DNA from: Bryobacterales bacterium F-183
GTDB lineage: Bacteria > Acidobacteriota > Terriglobia > Bryobacterales > Bryobacteraceae
Assembly: GCA_016865505.2 (NCBI GenBank)
Contig: AP025252.1
Coordinates: 248,001-312,000, forward strand
Length of the DNA stretch: 64,000 nucleotides
Reading direction: 5' to 3'
Shown here: one piece after another, positions 45,717 to 54,619 of the stretch
Numbering within the stretch: position 1 is the first letter of the stretch
Layout of the letters: the number at the start of each line of letters is the position of its first letter
Notes under the pieces: model-generated
What the model was told of the DNA's origin: nothing
What the model saw: only the letters and a program-made list of their open reading frames with translations
Database searches by the model: none
Made by a program: the position numbers and the translations under genes

Positions 45717-46411
45717 AATTCCAGTTTCTATTGCTTTGTTCCCTCAGCCTGACACTACTGCAAGGCCAGGCCATCAACTCCCGGATGCCCTATTTACGGG
45801 CCACTGGTGAAGGTTCCGTCACTGCCCAACCCGATCAGGCACGGCTCACATTCGGCGTCACAACCCAAGCCATCACCGCCGCCGACGCCTCGCAAAAGAA
45901 CGCCGATCTCTCCACAAAGGTCCAGGCCGAACTCAAAAAGATGCTCGGCTCCAACGGCAAGATGCGAACCAACGGCTTCAACCTTTCCCCCAACTACCGG
46001 CAGACACCGCAAGGCCAGAACCCCACTATTTCGGGCTACAACGCCAACAACAGCGTAGAAGTCACCGTCGACGACATCAAGTTAGTCGGCAAGCTCATCG
46101 ACACAGGCATCAAAGCCGGCGCGAACAACGTACACAGCATTGACTTCGCTTTGAAAGACCCCGCGCCGCTCCGCGCAGAGGCATTGAAAGAAGCTTCCCG
46201 TCGCGCTCGCGCACAAGCCGACGCCATCGCCCAGGGCCTAGGAGGCCGCGCCGGTCGGGTACTCTCCGCATCGGACTCCGGCGCCATCGTACCCAACCCG
46301 CCAATGCCCATGGCCCGCATGGTGGCGATGTCCGCCATACCTGTTGAAAGCGGCACCCTCGAGGTTCGCGCCACCATCACCGTCGAGGTTGAATTCATCA
46401 ACGGCAACTAG
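45713..46411 (+). CDS. Secreted SIMPL-domain (DUF541) protein
   Basis: 232 residues from ATG 45713, overlapping the GT stop by 4 bp. Signal peptide MKFQFLLLCSLSLTLLQGQA. The mature part follows the SIMPL/DUF541 pattern: YLRATGEGSVTAQPDQARLT, GYNANNSVEVTVDDIKLVGK, EALKEASRRARAQADAIAQG and GTLEVRATITVEVEF. A periplasmic or outer-membrane protein, homologous to BP26/YggE; its role is poorly defined (oxidative stress in E. coli). The end overlaps the helicase stop by 4 bp. Confidence 0.88.
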   Translation: MKFQFLLLCSLSLTLLQGQAINSRMPYLRATGEGSVTAQPDQARLTFGVTTQAITAADASQKNADLSTKVQAELKKMLGSNGKMRTNGFNLSPNYRQTPQGQNPTISGYNANNSVEVTVDDIKLVGKLIDTGIKAGANNVHSIDFALKDPAPLRAEALKEASRRARAQADAIAQGLGGRAGRVLSASDSGAIVPNPPMPMARMVAMSAIPVESGTLEVRATITVEVEFINGN

Positions 46412-48756
46412 CCGTCCAGCAACTGGGCAAGCATGCGCAGGGCCGCGTCCTTGCCCTTTTCCCCAACCTCACCCAGCGGACCCACACAGCTCGGACATCC
46501 GGCCTCACAAGGGCAGCGCGACAGCATTTCTCGCGCCCCTAGCAACAGCCGCGGCGTCTGCTGGAACAGAGGCCCGCTCAATCCGATGCCGCCCGGAAAG
46601 TTATCGTACAAATACAAATTCGGCTCAAAATTGCGCAATTCGCTATTCAGATCCTCGGTTATTGAAATTCCCAGATCTCGCGGATCGCACATCAGCAGCA
46701 GCGCGCCAACCGTACGCAGCGCATTCCCCAATCCGATAATCGCGTTCTGCTTGTCGTTCGCTGACAAATCCGGGAACCGTGCTAAAAATCCAGCACCAAA
46801 GTGCAGCCAGAACGACGTCGAATGCATCTCCTGCTCCGGCATCGACAATTTGCCCGCGCCGACATTCTCAAGCGTATAGAACTTGATCTTCTTGAACCCC
46901 ACCACCTGGGTATTCACGCGGACTTCCCCGTTTGCTGCCTCCACTTCGCCGCCAGCCAAGGGACGCGAATCAAACGTCTCCAACTGCTTTACCTGCGTGT
47001 AATCGATGGCATCGGTAAAGTAGTCGCAATCCACCCGCCGTACATACGCCTTACGTCCGTCGTAGTCGAACCGCTCCACCTGATACTGCCGCGCCTCGTG
47101 CAGATAAATCGCCTTCTCATGCAACGTAGGCAGCGCCGCCGTGTACGACACATCGGCAATCACCTTGTGATCCCCCGTGATGTCGATCACTACAAAGTTG
47201 TCGCTCGTGACGGTCCGCAAACTCACCGTATCCGCCGGATACGTATCCGATGTCCAATGCCACGCCCCACCGGAATGATGCAGCAGCTTCGTCTCTTCCA
47301 GAAACTTACACATCTCGCCCGTCTCATGCGGACCAAACTTCTCCCCATCCCGTACCGGCAGCTCAAACGCCGCGCACCGCAGATGGTTCAGTAGGATCTC
47401 CAGATTGTCCGCATTCACCTGCGCGCTCTCCGCCGGCCTCTGAAAGAAGTACTCGGGGTGCTCCACAATGTATTGGTCAAGCGGCGCGGAAGACGCCACC
47501 ATCACCGCAATCGACGTCGTATGCCGCCGCCCCGCTCGACCCGCCCTCTGCCACGTCGACGCGATCGTACCCGGGTACCCGGCCATCACCACAGCATCCA
47601 ACGACCCGATATCAATCCCCAACTCCAGCGCATTCGTCGCCACCACGGCCCGTATATCGCCATCGCGCAACCGCCGTTCGATCTCCCGCCGCTCCTTCGG
47701 CAAGTACCCGCCGCGGTATCCGCGAATCGAGTCCCCGGACATCGGCCGCTTCTCCGCCGCGTCCTTCAAGTACGTCACCAGAACTTCCGTTGCCAGGCGG
47801 TTATTGCAAAACACCAGCGTCTGCTGGCCGCGATCAATAAACTCCAGCGCCATTCGCCGCGCCTCATGCAGATAGGACCTTCGAATCCCCAACTGCTGAT
47901 TCACCACCGGCGGATTGTAGAACACCACAAACTTCTCGCCGGACGGCGCGCCGTTGTTGTCCACAAGCTCAAACTGCTTCTCCGTCAGCGTCGCCGCCAA
48001 CTCGCGCGGATTGGCAATCGTCGCAGAACAGCAAATAAACTGCGGGTTTGAACCGTAAAACTCGCAAATACGCTTCACCCGTCGCAACAAATTCGCCAGA
48101 TGGCTGCCGTACACACCCCGGTAATAATGCAGCTCATCGATCACGATGTACTTCAGGTTTTCAAACGCCTTCGCCCACTTCGTATGGTGCGGCAGGATCC
48201 CCGAATGCATCATGTCCGGATTCGTGAACACCACATTGGCCCGCTCACGAATCGCTCGCCGCGCATCCGATGGCGTATCGCCGTCGTATGTGAATGCCTT
48301 GATGTTGGCGCCCATCTGCTCGGCCGCCGCGCGAAACTCATGCAACTGATCCTCGGCCAAAGCCTTGGTCGGAAACATGTACATCGCCCGAGCGTTCGGA
48401 TCGTTCAAGATCGCATTGAACACCGGCAGGTTGTAGCAAAGCGTCTTGCCGCTCGCCGTCGGCGTGACCACCACCACATTCTTCCCCGCCTCAGCCAGAT
48501 CAAACGCCGCCCGCTGATGCGAATACAACTGATGGATCCCGCGGTCATGCAGCGCCCGTACCAGCGCCGGACTCACCGTCTCCGGCATCGGAGCAAACTG
48601 CGCCGCACGAGCCTCAATCCGCCGCACCGCGCGCACCGGCGATTCCGGATCCGCCATCCACTGTTCGAACCGTTGGATCGCGCTTTCAATACCGTCGTCG
48701 CGCTTCGACAACAACTCCGGCGGGTCGTTTTGGGAAGGAAATAGCAGCAGATTCAT
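46408..48756 (-). CDS. MrfA/YprA-like DEAD/DEAH helicase with DUF1998 and Cys4 cluster
   Basis: 782 residues. Walker A in TPTASGKTLCYNL (~100), DELHYYRGVYGSH (~208), CCSATIANP, and the second RecA lobe with VATNALELGIDIGSLDAV and QRAGRAGRR. The C-terminal ~200 residues are a DUF1998-type region ending in CPCEAGCPSC, a four-Cys metal site near 748-757. The family includes B. subtilis MrfA, a mitomycin-repair 3'-5' helicase. It is divergent from the CHAT gene by 37 bp. Probable role: DNA repair. Confidence 0.93.
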   Translation of the reverse strand: MNLLLFPSQNDPPELLSKRDDGIESAIQRFEQWMADPESPVRAVRRIEARAAQFAPMPETVSPALVRALHDRGIHQLYSHQRAAFDLAEAGKNVVVVTPTASGKTLCYNLPVFNAILNDPNARAMYMFPTKALAEDQLHEFRAAAEQMGANIKAFTYDGDTPSDARRAIRERANVVFTNPDMMHSGILPHHTKWAKAFENLKYIVIDELHYYRGVYGSHLANLLRRVKRICEFYGSNPQFICCSATIANPRELAATLTEKQFELVDNNGAPSGEKFVVFYNPPVVNQQLGIRRSYLHEARRMALEFIDRGQQTLVFCNNRLATEVLVTYLKDAAEKRPMSGDSIRGYRGGYLPKERREIERRLRDGDIRAVVATNALELGIDIGSLDAVVMAGYPGTIASTWQRAGRAGRRHTTSIAVMVASSAPLDQYIVEHPEYFFQRPAESAQVNADNLEILLNHLRCAAFELPVRDGEKFGPHETGEMCKFLEETKLLHHSGGAWHWTSDTYPADTVSLRTVTSDNFVVIDITGDHKVIADVSYTAALPTLHEKAIYLHEARQYQVERFDYDGRKAYVRRVDCDYFTDAIDYTQVKQLETFDSRPLAGGEVEAANGEVRVNTQVVGFKKIKFYTLENVGAGKLSMPEQEMHSTSFWLHFGAGFLARFPDLSANDKQNAIIGLGNALRTVGALLLMCDPRDLGISITEDLNSELRNFEPNLYLYDNFPGGIGLSGPLFQQTPRLLLGAREMLSRCPCEAGCPSCVGPLGEVGEKGKDAALRMLAQLLDG

Positions 48757-48793
48757 TTTCGCCGTTTCTTTGCTACGGTAACATTTCCCTTAG

Positions 48794-51325
48794 GTGACCC
48801 GCCTCGCCTTACCGCTCTTTTGCAGCCTCGCGATCTGCCTCGCGCAGACCACGCCCGCCTCCCTCATCGCAGAAGGTCAAAAGCTCACCGGCGCAGCCGC
48901 CATCGCCAAGTTTCAGCAAGCGCTCGAAGCCGCCCGCACCATCAACGACAAACCAAACGAAGCCCGCGCCCTCACTCGCCTCGGCCAGACCTACCTGCAG
49001 ATGGAACAGTACGCAGAAGGCCTTCGCAATCTCGAATCCGCCCTCCCCGTCTGGCGCGCAGCCGGCGATCGCTTTCAAGAGGCCCTCACCGTTCACAACA
49101 TCGCCACCGCCCAATGGCTGCAAGGCGAACCCACCGACGCGATCCCCAAGTTCGAAGCCGCCCTGCAAATCCGCCGCGACATCAACGACAAAATCGGCCA
49201 GATCTACACCCTCCGCGGCATCTCCAACTGCTACTGGACCATGGGCGAAGCCGCCCAAGCGCTCGACCTCAGCCGTCAAGCACTCGCTCTCGCTCTCGAA
49301 ACCAAGGAACCCGCCCGCGAAGCCGACGCCCGCAACGCCCTCGGACTTCTGTACGCCCTGCTCGGCGACGCCACCCGTGCCCGCGCGGAGTTCGCCCAAT
49401 CCTACGCGATCTTTCAAAAGCTCGGCGACCCGGTCCAAGCCGCCATCGCGCAGAACAACCTGGGCTGGACCGCCATCGGACTCCGCCAGTATGACCAGGC
49501 ACTCGAACACCTCACTCCAGCCCTCGCCGCGCTCGAAAAGGCAGGCTCCCGCCAAGGCATGGCGTACGCTCTGCAAAACATTGGCAACGCGCAAGCAGGC
49601 CGCAAGCAGTACGCCGCCGCCATCCCCAACTTCGAGCGCTCCCTCAAGCTCAAGCAGGACCTCGGCGATCGCTGGGCCGCCAACTACACGCTCCACGCGC
49701 TCGGCGAAACCTACCTCGCCCAGGGCGACACCCAACGCGGCATCGCGATGCTCACCCAAGCCCTCGAAGGCCGCCGCACCCTGCAGGACCGCACAGGCCT
49801 GATCCTCACCCTCGGCTCCCTCGCCCACGCCCACCGCGCCACCAACGATCTCAAGACCGCCGAAGCCGAAATCCGCGAAGCAATCGCCGCCATCGAACTC
49901 TCCCGCGCCAACCTCGTCAGCCAGGACCTCCGCGCCTCCTACCTGGCCTCGAAGCGCGACTTCTATGAGTTCCTGATCGATCTCCTCGCCTCGCAGAACC
50001 GTAAGGACGAAGCACTCGAAATCGCCGAACAGTCCCGCGGCCGCCTCTTGGTCGATCGCCTCGGCGACGTCCTCGCTCAAGTCCGCGACACCTCCAATAC
50101 GCAGCAGGAACGCGCAGCCACCCAACGCGTCAATGCCCTCGCCGCTCGCTTGGAACGCCTCGGCGCCACCCCCGGCGTCAAACCTGCGACAGAAGCAAAA
50201 CTCCGCCAGGACCTTGAAGCCGCACTCGCCGCCGCGCGCGATGCTGCAGAGCAAGTCCGCAAACAAAGCCCACGCTACGCGAGCCTAGCCGAACCACCCA
50301 AGCTATCCGCCACCGCGATCCAGAAACTGCTCGCCCCCGGCGACGTCCTCATCGCTTATTCATTGGGAACCAACCGCAGCTACTCCTGGACCGTCACCAC
50401 ACGCGCCATCGGCCTTCAGACCCTGCCCAGCCGCGCCAAAATCGAAAGCGCCATCGCAGCCCTCAGCCGCTCAATCACCACGCGTGACCCCAACTGGCAG
50501 TCCCATGCCGCGAACCTCGAAGCAGCACTCCAACTTCGCGCCATACCCGGCTGGAGGCGCCTCATCGTCGCCGCCGAAGGACCGGTCGAAACCGTACCCT
50601 TCGCCGCCCTCCCGGCCCTCCGCAACTCCCCCGTCGATGTCGCGTACCTGCCCTCCGCCGCCGCGCTTGAACTGCAGCGCACCACCCCATCGCAGCCCCG
50701 CCCCCAGGACTCCATCCTCGTCCTCGCCGACCCCGCCTTCGAACAGGATCTTCCGCGCCTCCGCTTCTCCCGCCTCGAAGCCGACAGCATCGCCGCCCTT
50801 GCTCCCCAGCGCACCCAAAAGGCTCTCGACCGCGACGCCTCACGCCGTTTGCTGTTGGATTCCTCGGTCCGCAATCATAGTATTTTGCACCTCGCCACCC
50901 ACGCCATCGTCAATCCCCAGTACCCCGAATTGTCACGGGTGGCCCTCTCTGCCTTCGATTCACGCGGGAATCATTTGGAACCCTCTCTGCGCCTGCACGA
51001 GATTTACAAGCTCAACCTCCGCGCCCGCTTGGTGACCTTGAGCGCCTGCCGTACCGCCACCGGCTCAACCCTCCCCGGTGAAGGCCTCATCAGCCTCACC
51101 CGAGGCTTCCAGTACGCCGGCGCCCGCTCCGTTCTCGCCACTCTCTGGGACGTCGAAGACCGCAGCACCACACAGTGGATGGCCGCGTTCTACAAAGCCC
51201 TGCTCGTACGCAAGCAATCGATGTCCACCGCCGTGCGATCCGCCGTTGACGCCATCCGCGCGAACCCCGAATGGTCGCACCCGTACTACTGGGCCGGCTT
51301 CGTACTCCAGGGGGAATGGCGTTGA
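48794..51325 (+). CDS. Exported TPR-CHAT protein (caspase-like protease)
   Basis: 843 residues from GTG 48794. Signal peptide-like start TRLALPLFCSLAICLAQ. Residues ~25-370 are about nine TPR-like repeats (ARALTRLGQTYLQMEQYAEG, NNLGWTAIGLRQYDQALEHL). A helical linker (~370-490) leads to a C-terminal CHAT domain with the dyad His ~700 in HLATHAIVNPQYP and Cys ~750 in LSACRTATGSTLPGEG. It is a caspase-fold peptidase whose target is unknown. It overlaps the sigma-factor gene by 10 bp, and a membrane protein follows, forming a likely CHAT-sigma-anti-sigma module. Confidence 0.9.
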   Translation: MTRLALPLFCSLAICLAQTTPASLIAEGQKLTGAAAIAKFQQALEAARTINDKPNEARALTRLGQTYLQMEQYAEGLRNLESALPVWRAAGDRFQEALTVHNIATAQWLQGEPTDAIPKFEAALQIRRDINDKIGQIYTLRGISNCYWTMGEAAQALDLSRQALALALETKEPAREADARNALGLLYALLGDATRARAEFAQSYAIFQKLGDPVQAAIAQNNLGWTAIGLRQYDQALEHLTPALAALEKAGSRQGMAYALQNIGNAQAGRKQYAAAIPNFERSLKLKQDLGDRWAANYTLHALGETYLAQGDTQRGIAMLTQALEGRRTLQDRTGLILTLGSLAHAHRATNDLKTAEAEIREAIAAIELSRANLVSQDLRASYLASKRDFYEFLIDLLASQNRKDEALEIAEQSRGRLLVDRLGDVLAQVRDTSNTQQERAATQRVNALAARLERLGATPGVKPATEAKLRQDLEAALAAARDAAEQVRKQSPRYASLAEPPKLSATAIQKLLAPGDVLIAYSLGTNRSYSWTVTTRAIGLQTLPSRAKIESAIAALSRSITTRDPNWQSHAANLEAALQLRAIPGWRRLIVAAEGPVETVPFAALPALRNSPVDVAYLPSAAALELQRTTPSQPRPQDSILVLADPAFEQDLPRLRFSRLEADSIAALAPQRTQKALDRDASRRLLLDSSVRNHSILHLATHAIVNPQYPELSRVALSAFDSRGNHLEPSLRLHEIYKLNLRARLVTLSACRTATGSTLPGEGLISLTRGFQYAGARSVLATLWDVEDRSTTQWMAAFYKALLVRKQSMSTAVRSAVDAIRANPEWSHPYYWAGFVLQGEWR

Positions 51326-51921
51326 GCGCTCCGCTCGATCAACCCTCGTTCGACGCTCTGCTCGCGGCCCTCTCGCCCGACGGCAGCAGCAACGCGGCCG
51401 ACGCATACGAAGCACTCCGCCTTCGCCTCATCCGCTTCTTCACATGGGAAGGCTGCACCCTCCCGGAAGACGCCGCCGACGAAACCATCAACCGCGTCGC
51501 CCAAAAACTGGCCGCCGGAGAAAAGATCCTCAACGTCCTCGCGTACGCCAGCGGCGTCGCCCGCCTCGTCGCCAAAGAAGCGCTGCGCGGACAGTCGCGC
51601 GAACAGCACAGGCAGGTCCTGCACTTCCCCGCCCCCAAGCCCCCGGAACCGGACACCGCCGAACAGCGCTGCTTTGAACAATCGCTCAGCGCTTTACCTG
51701 AAGAATCGCGGCAACTCCTGCTCGACTACTACAAGTTCGACGCCCAGGCCCGCATCGCCCATCGCAACCGCATGGCCGCAGACCGCAACATCTCGCTCAA
51801 CTCCCTGCGCAACCGCGCCCTTCGCCTCCGCGAAAAGCTGGAAACGTCCATTCGCCAGTGCCTCGAAAGTAAGCGGCGTGATGTTTCCCCGCGCCGCGAC
51901 ACAAAGGATGACCATGCCTGA
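51316..51921 (+). CDS. ECF-like sigma factor of the CHAT-associated type
   Basis: 201 residues from ATG 51316 (AGGGGGA directly upstream), overlapping the CHAT stop by 10 bp. A sigma-2-like region is at ~25-100 (RLRLIRFFTWEG, CTLPEDAADETINRVAQKL) and a sigma-4-like helix-turn-helix at ~130-185 (ALPEESRQLLLDYY, NISLNSLRNRALRLREKL). It should recruit RNA polymerase to a small regulon. Its stop overlaps the start of the next gene by 8 bp, so all three genes are translationally linked. Confidence 0.8.
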   Translation: MALSAPLDQPSFDALLAALSPDGSSNAADAYEALRLRLIRFFTWEGCTLPEDAADETINRVAQKLAAGEKILNVLAYASGVARLVAKEALRGQSREQHRQVLHFPAPKPPEPDTAEQRCFEQSLSALPEESRQLLLDYYKFDAQARIAHRNRMAADRNISLNSLRNRALRLREKLETSIRQCLESKRRDVSPRRDTKDDHA

Positions 51922-52630
51922 TTCGCTAGGCCCAGACTCGGCGCGCAACTTCCGGCCGGACCTCGCACGCGAACTCGAATACCTGCTCGGGCAGATGCCG
52001 CGCGTCGATCGCGAAACCTTCCAGGGCCAATTGATCGAGAACTCCGACATCTCGGACCGCGTCGTCGAAGCCGAGCAGGAACTCTTCGACGCCTACGCCC
52101 GCAACCGTCTGCCCGGCGAATGGCGAGCCGCGTTTGAAGAACGTCTTCTCAGCACTCCGGAAGGCCGTGCCAAACTTGCCGTAGCCCACGGCCTTTTGCG
52201 CCGAAGCCGCCCGTCCACCCGCCGTCGCTGGTGGATCTTCAGTGGTCTCGCCGCCACCGCCGCCGCTGCCGTACTCCTGCTCTTCACCACCTGCGGCATC
52301 CTTCGCCCCTGCGAATCCACCCAGCCTGCCGCCGTTGCAATTGAAGAAACCCAGGTCTTCGAACTCGCTGCCATCACCAGAGGCCAGGCCCAACGCCCCA
52401 AACTCCTCCTCGTCCCCAACGCCACCCGCTATCTCGAACTCCGCGTCGCCGAACCTGCCGACAGCTTCGAACTCTCGCTCGTCCTCGACCAGCGCTCCAT
52501 CGCCAAAGCCGGACCCGGCACCTCCCTCCGCGTCGACCGCCAACTCCTCGAACCCGGCATCTACCTGCTCACCGCCTTCCGCAACGGCACGGCGTCCAAC
52601 TATTACGAGTTCGAACTCGTGCGGCCCTGA
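51914..52630 (+). CDS. Single-pass membrane protein, putative anti-sigma factor
   Basis: 238 residues from ATG 51914 (AAGGA upstream). The cytosolic N-terminus (~1-95, DLARELEYLLGQMPRVDRET) is followed by a basic stretch and one membrane helix (WWIFSGLAATAAAAVLLLFT, ~108-127), then a periplasmic C-terminal part (~140-238). I see no zinc-finger H-x3-C-x2-C anti-sigma motif, so the anti-sigma role rests on topology and on the overlap with the sigma gene. Confidence 0.65.
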   Translation: MPDSLGPDSARNFRPDLARELEYLLGQMPRVDRETFQGQLIENSDISDRVVEAEQELFDAYARNRLPGEWRAAFEERLLSTPEGRAKLAVAHGLLRRSRPSTRRRWWIFSGLAATAAAAVLLLFTTCGILRPCESTQPAAVAIEETQVFELAAITRGQAQRPKLLLVPNATRYLELRVAEPADSFELSLVLDQRSIAKAGPGTSLRVDRQLLEPGIYLLTAFRNGTASNYYEFELVRP

Positions 52631-52697
52631 CAGGTTCGTGTTATTCTAACGATTGCGTGCCCGGGCACTCCCGCGGCGCCGCAGCCCCCCTTAAGAT

Positions 52698-52786
52698 GGA
52701 CAGGTGGGTGAGTGGTTAAAGCCAACAGACTGTAAATCTGTCCGCCCTTGCGGCGTACGAAGGTTCGAATCCTTCCCTGTCCACCA
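52698..52786 (+). tRNA. tRNA-Tyr (GTA)
   Basis: Acceptor arms GGACAGG (52698-52704) and CCTGTCC (52776-52782), discriminator A, encoded CCA (52784-52786). The anticodon stem ACAGA/TCTGT encloses the loop CTGTAAA, with anticodon GTA at 52732-52734. It has a long variable arm (class II), as expected for bacterial tRNA-Tyr, and GGTTCGAATCC as T-arm. A 12-bp palindrome GTGCCCGGGCAC (52657-52668) lies upstream. Confidence 0.95.
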
Positions 52787-52788
52787 TC
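52752..52788 (+). repeat. 37-bp direct repeat, copy 1 (tRNA-Tyr 3' end)
   Basis: From the variable arm through CCA and two bases beyond, this stretch is identical to 54456-54492. It begins GGCGTACGAAGG and ends CCACCATC. See the duplication scar at 54374-54492. Confidence 0.9.
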
Positions 52789-52911
52789 GTAGTTTCTCGA
52801 ACAGCAAAAAATCGAAGCGCGTCTGTCGGCCTTCGTAGCAAAACATCGCCTCACAACCAGAGGATTCGATGTATTTCCCACAAAACGCTCCATCCCTGGA
52901 GGCCGACTAGC

Positions 52912-53625
52912 ATGCGCCGCCAGATCCTTTCGGTTTTTCTCCTTCCGCTCTCGCTTCCCGCATTCGGCGATGTCATCGGCTTCTACTCCGGCGACGCCAA
53001 CGGTCTAATCGTGAAGAATGAAATCACGCCGCGGACACCCGAAGGCATGAGCACCTATCAGTCGTTCGTCGTGCCCAAGGGCGGTTGGAAGGTCACCCGG
53101 CTGTTCACCAACAATGACTTATCATTCACGCCATCGTCCGCACACTGGGAAATACGCAGAGGTGTCAGCGAAGGCAACGGGGGCACGCTTCTGCATAGCG
53201 GGGTGGACAACAACCCTGGCTTCACGGCAACGGGACGCTCGGGCATCTTTCAGGAGTATTCCGTTACCGTCGCCGGCCTTTCTATCTTTCTTCCGCAAGG
53301 CTCTTATTGGATGAGCGTCACCCCAGTCACCACGTCACGCGAAAGTCACCTCTCCTTCCACTCTGGAAGCGACGGGCGAAATGCAATCGGCACACCAGTC
53401 CTCGGCGAGGTCTATGCGAACTCCAGCGCGCCCTTTCTCAACTTCAACTTCACCAAGATCTCGACAATCGCCGGCCGATCCTTTCCGGCCTTCTCCGCGG
53501 GCGTCTACATCGACCCCTCTGCCACCTCTGCCGTACCTGAACCGTCCGAGCGATCTCTCCTCGTCCTCACCGCCACCGGCCTCGTTACGCTCGTCCGTCG
53601 TAACCACAAAAGGGGGGCCAACTAG
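52912..53625 (+). CDS. PEP-CTERM secreted protein, paralogue 1
   Basis: 237 residues from ATG 52912 (TGGAGG upstream). Signal peptide MRRQILSVFLLPLSLPAFG, then the conserved mature start DVIGFYSGD. The C-terminal sorting tag is VPEPSERSLLVLTATGLV followed by RRNHKR: a PEP motif, hydrophobic helix and Arg-rich tail, the substrate signature of exosortase. The body is beta-rich (FVVPKGGWKVTRLFTN, WEIRRGVSEGNGGTLL, GLSIFLPQGSYWMSVTP). Surface or exopolysaccharide-associated, function unknown. The next paralogue starts 1 bp after its stop. Confidence 0.88.
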   Translation: MRRQILSVFLLPLSLPAFGDVIGFYSGDANGLIVKNEITPRTPEGMSTYQSFVVPKGGWKVTRLFTNNDLSFTPSSAHWEIRRGVSEGNGGTLLHSGVDNNPGFTATGRSGIFQEYSVTVAGLSIFLPQGSYWMSVTPVTTSRESHLSFHSGSDGRNAIGTPVLGEVYANSSAPFLNFNFTKISTIAGRSFPAFSAGVYIDPSATSAVPEPSERSLLVLTATGLVTLVRRNHKRGAN

Positions 53626-53626
53626 C

Positions 53627-54349
53627 GTGCGCCTCCAGACTCTCGCAGTGATTCTCTCTACGCTCTCGCTTCCCACATTCGGCGATGTCATCGGCTTCTA
53701 CTCCGGAGATTACGAACCTCTGCATCGAGATCGGAACTGGTTCATCAACTACGACGCCAACGTTGTGGTCAGCCGGCCCACCAGTATGAGCGTCTATCAG
53801 GCGTTCGTCGTCCCCGCCGGCGGTTGGACGGTCACGCGCCTCTTCACAAACACCCTGTTGCACTATCCGGCCCCCGAAGCGTATTGGGAAATCCGTAGCG
53901 GCGTCAGCGAGGGCGATGGTGGCACGCTGTTACACAGCGGCAGCTACCCGGCTCCCACCGTCACCCCAATTAGCTCAACAAACGTAAAGCAGGTGACGGT
54001 TTCCGGGCTTTCCATCTTCCTGCAACCCGGCACCTATTGGATGACCGTCACCCCGCGCAATCTGGAGATCCCCGCTGCTGCGTTCTACCTGCCACCCGCG
54101 GCTCAGGTCAACACCTTCGGTCTCAACGCGATCGGCACCGTGCCGCAGAATGTCGTCTACGCCAACTCCGTCGCATACAAGTTCAATTTCAGGAATGCGG
54201 ACGGGATCTTCGGCCGCTTCCCCGCAGTCTCCGCAGGCGTCTACATCCAGTCGCCCCCCACCTCCGTGCCCGAACCCTCGGAACTCTCGATTCTCATGAC
54301 CGGAGCGGCCAAAATTTGGATTCTCCTCTGCTACCGCAAACGCCGCTAA
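53627..54349 (+). CDS. PEP-CTERM secreted protein, paralogue 2
   Basis: 240 residues from GTG 53627, with AGGGGGG nine bases upstream inside paralogue 1. Signal peptide, then DVIGFYSGD. Shared blocks: FVVPAGGWTVTRLFTN, YWEIRSGVSEGDGGTLL, GLSIFLQPGTYWMTVTPRN and AVSAGVYIQ. The C-terminal VPEPSELSILMTGAAKIW with tail CYRKRR is a somewhat degenerate PEP-CTERM helix. It arose by tandem duplication with its neighbours and is followed by the yggU/tRNA scar. Confidence 0.85.
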   Translation: MRLQTLAVILSTLSLPTFGDVIGFYSGDYEPLHRDRNWFINYDANVVVSRPTSMSVYQAFVVPAGGWTVTRLFTNTLLHYPAPEAYWEIRSGVSEGDGGTLLHSGSYPAPTVTPISSTNVKQVTVSGLSIFLQPGTYWMTVTPRNLEIPAAAFYLPPAAQVNTFGLNAIGTVPQNVVYANSVAYKFNFRNADGIFGRFPAVSAGVYIQSPPTSVPEPSELSILMTGAAKIWILLCYRKRR

Positions 54350-54373
54350 GAACCACAAAACGCGTCGTCAATT

Positions 54374-54439
54374 TGATCATCCGCGTCAAAGTCACCCCAA
54401 AGGCCGCCAAGGACGAGGTCCTCGGCCAAATGGAAGACG
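54374..54439 (+). pseudogene. 5' fragment of yggU (66 bp identical copy)
   Basis: Identical to 55427-55492 of the intact yggU gene. The ATG is changed to TTG by three extra bases (ATT) after the shared TCGTCA. It encodes about 22 residues (IIRVKVTPKAAKDEVLGQME) before breaking into unrelated sequence at 54440. It is joined 16 bp further on to a tRNA-Tyr 3' fragment. Confidence 0.9.
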
Positions 54440-54455
54440 TCACCTTCCACGTCTT

Positions 54456-54492
54456 GGCGTACGAAGGTTCGAATCCTTCCCTGTCCACCATC
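54456..54492 (+). repeat. 37-bp direct repeat, copy 2 (orphan tRNA-Tyr 3' fragment)
   Basis: Identical to 52752-52788. It contains only the distal variable arm, T-arm, acceptor 3' strand and CCA, so it cannot be a tRNA. Together with the yggU piece it marks the junction of an old duplication, or an attachment-site remnant. Confidence 0.9.
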
Positions 54493-54619
54493 ACAACTCC
54501 AGCGGCTTCGCCTTCACCATCCCAACCGCTACTGCAGCATCGCCAAAGACAGGGTTAGTGCGACACTCTACATTGCGAAAGTGGACTTTGCTACGCACGT
54601 TTGAAATACTACACACCTA

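Noticed and set aside
52752-54492. Integrated mobile element bounded by tRNA-Tyr attachment sites
   Set aside because: The 37-bp direct repeats fit, but no integrase, phage or transfer gene lies between them, and the adjoining yggU fragment is better explained by block duplication. Kept only as an alternative.
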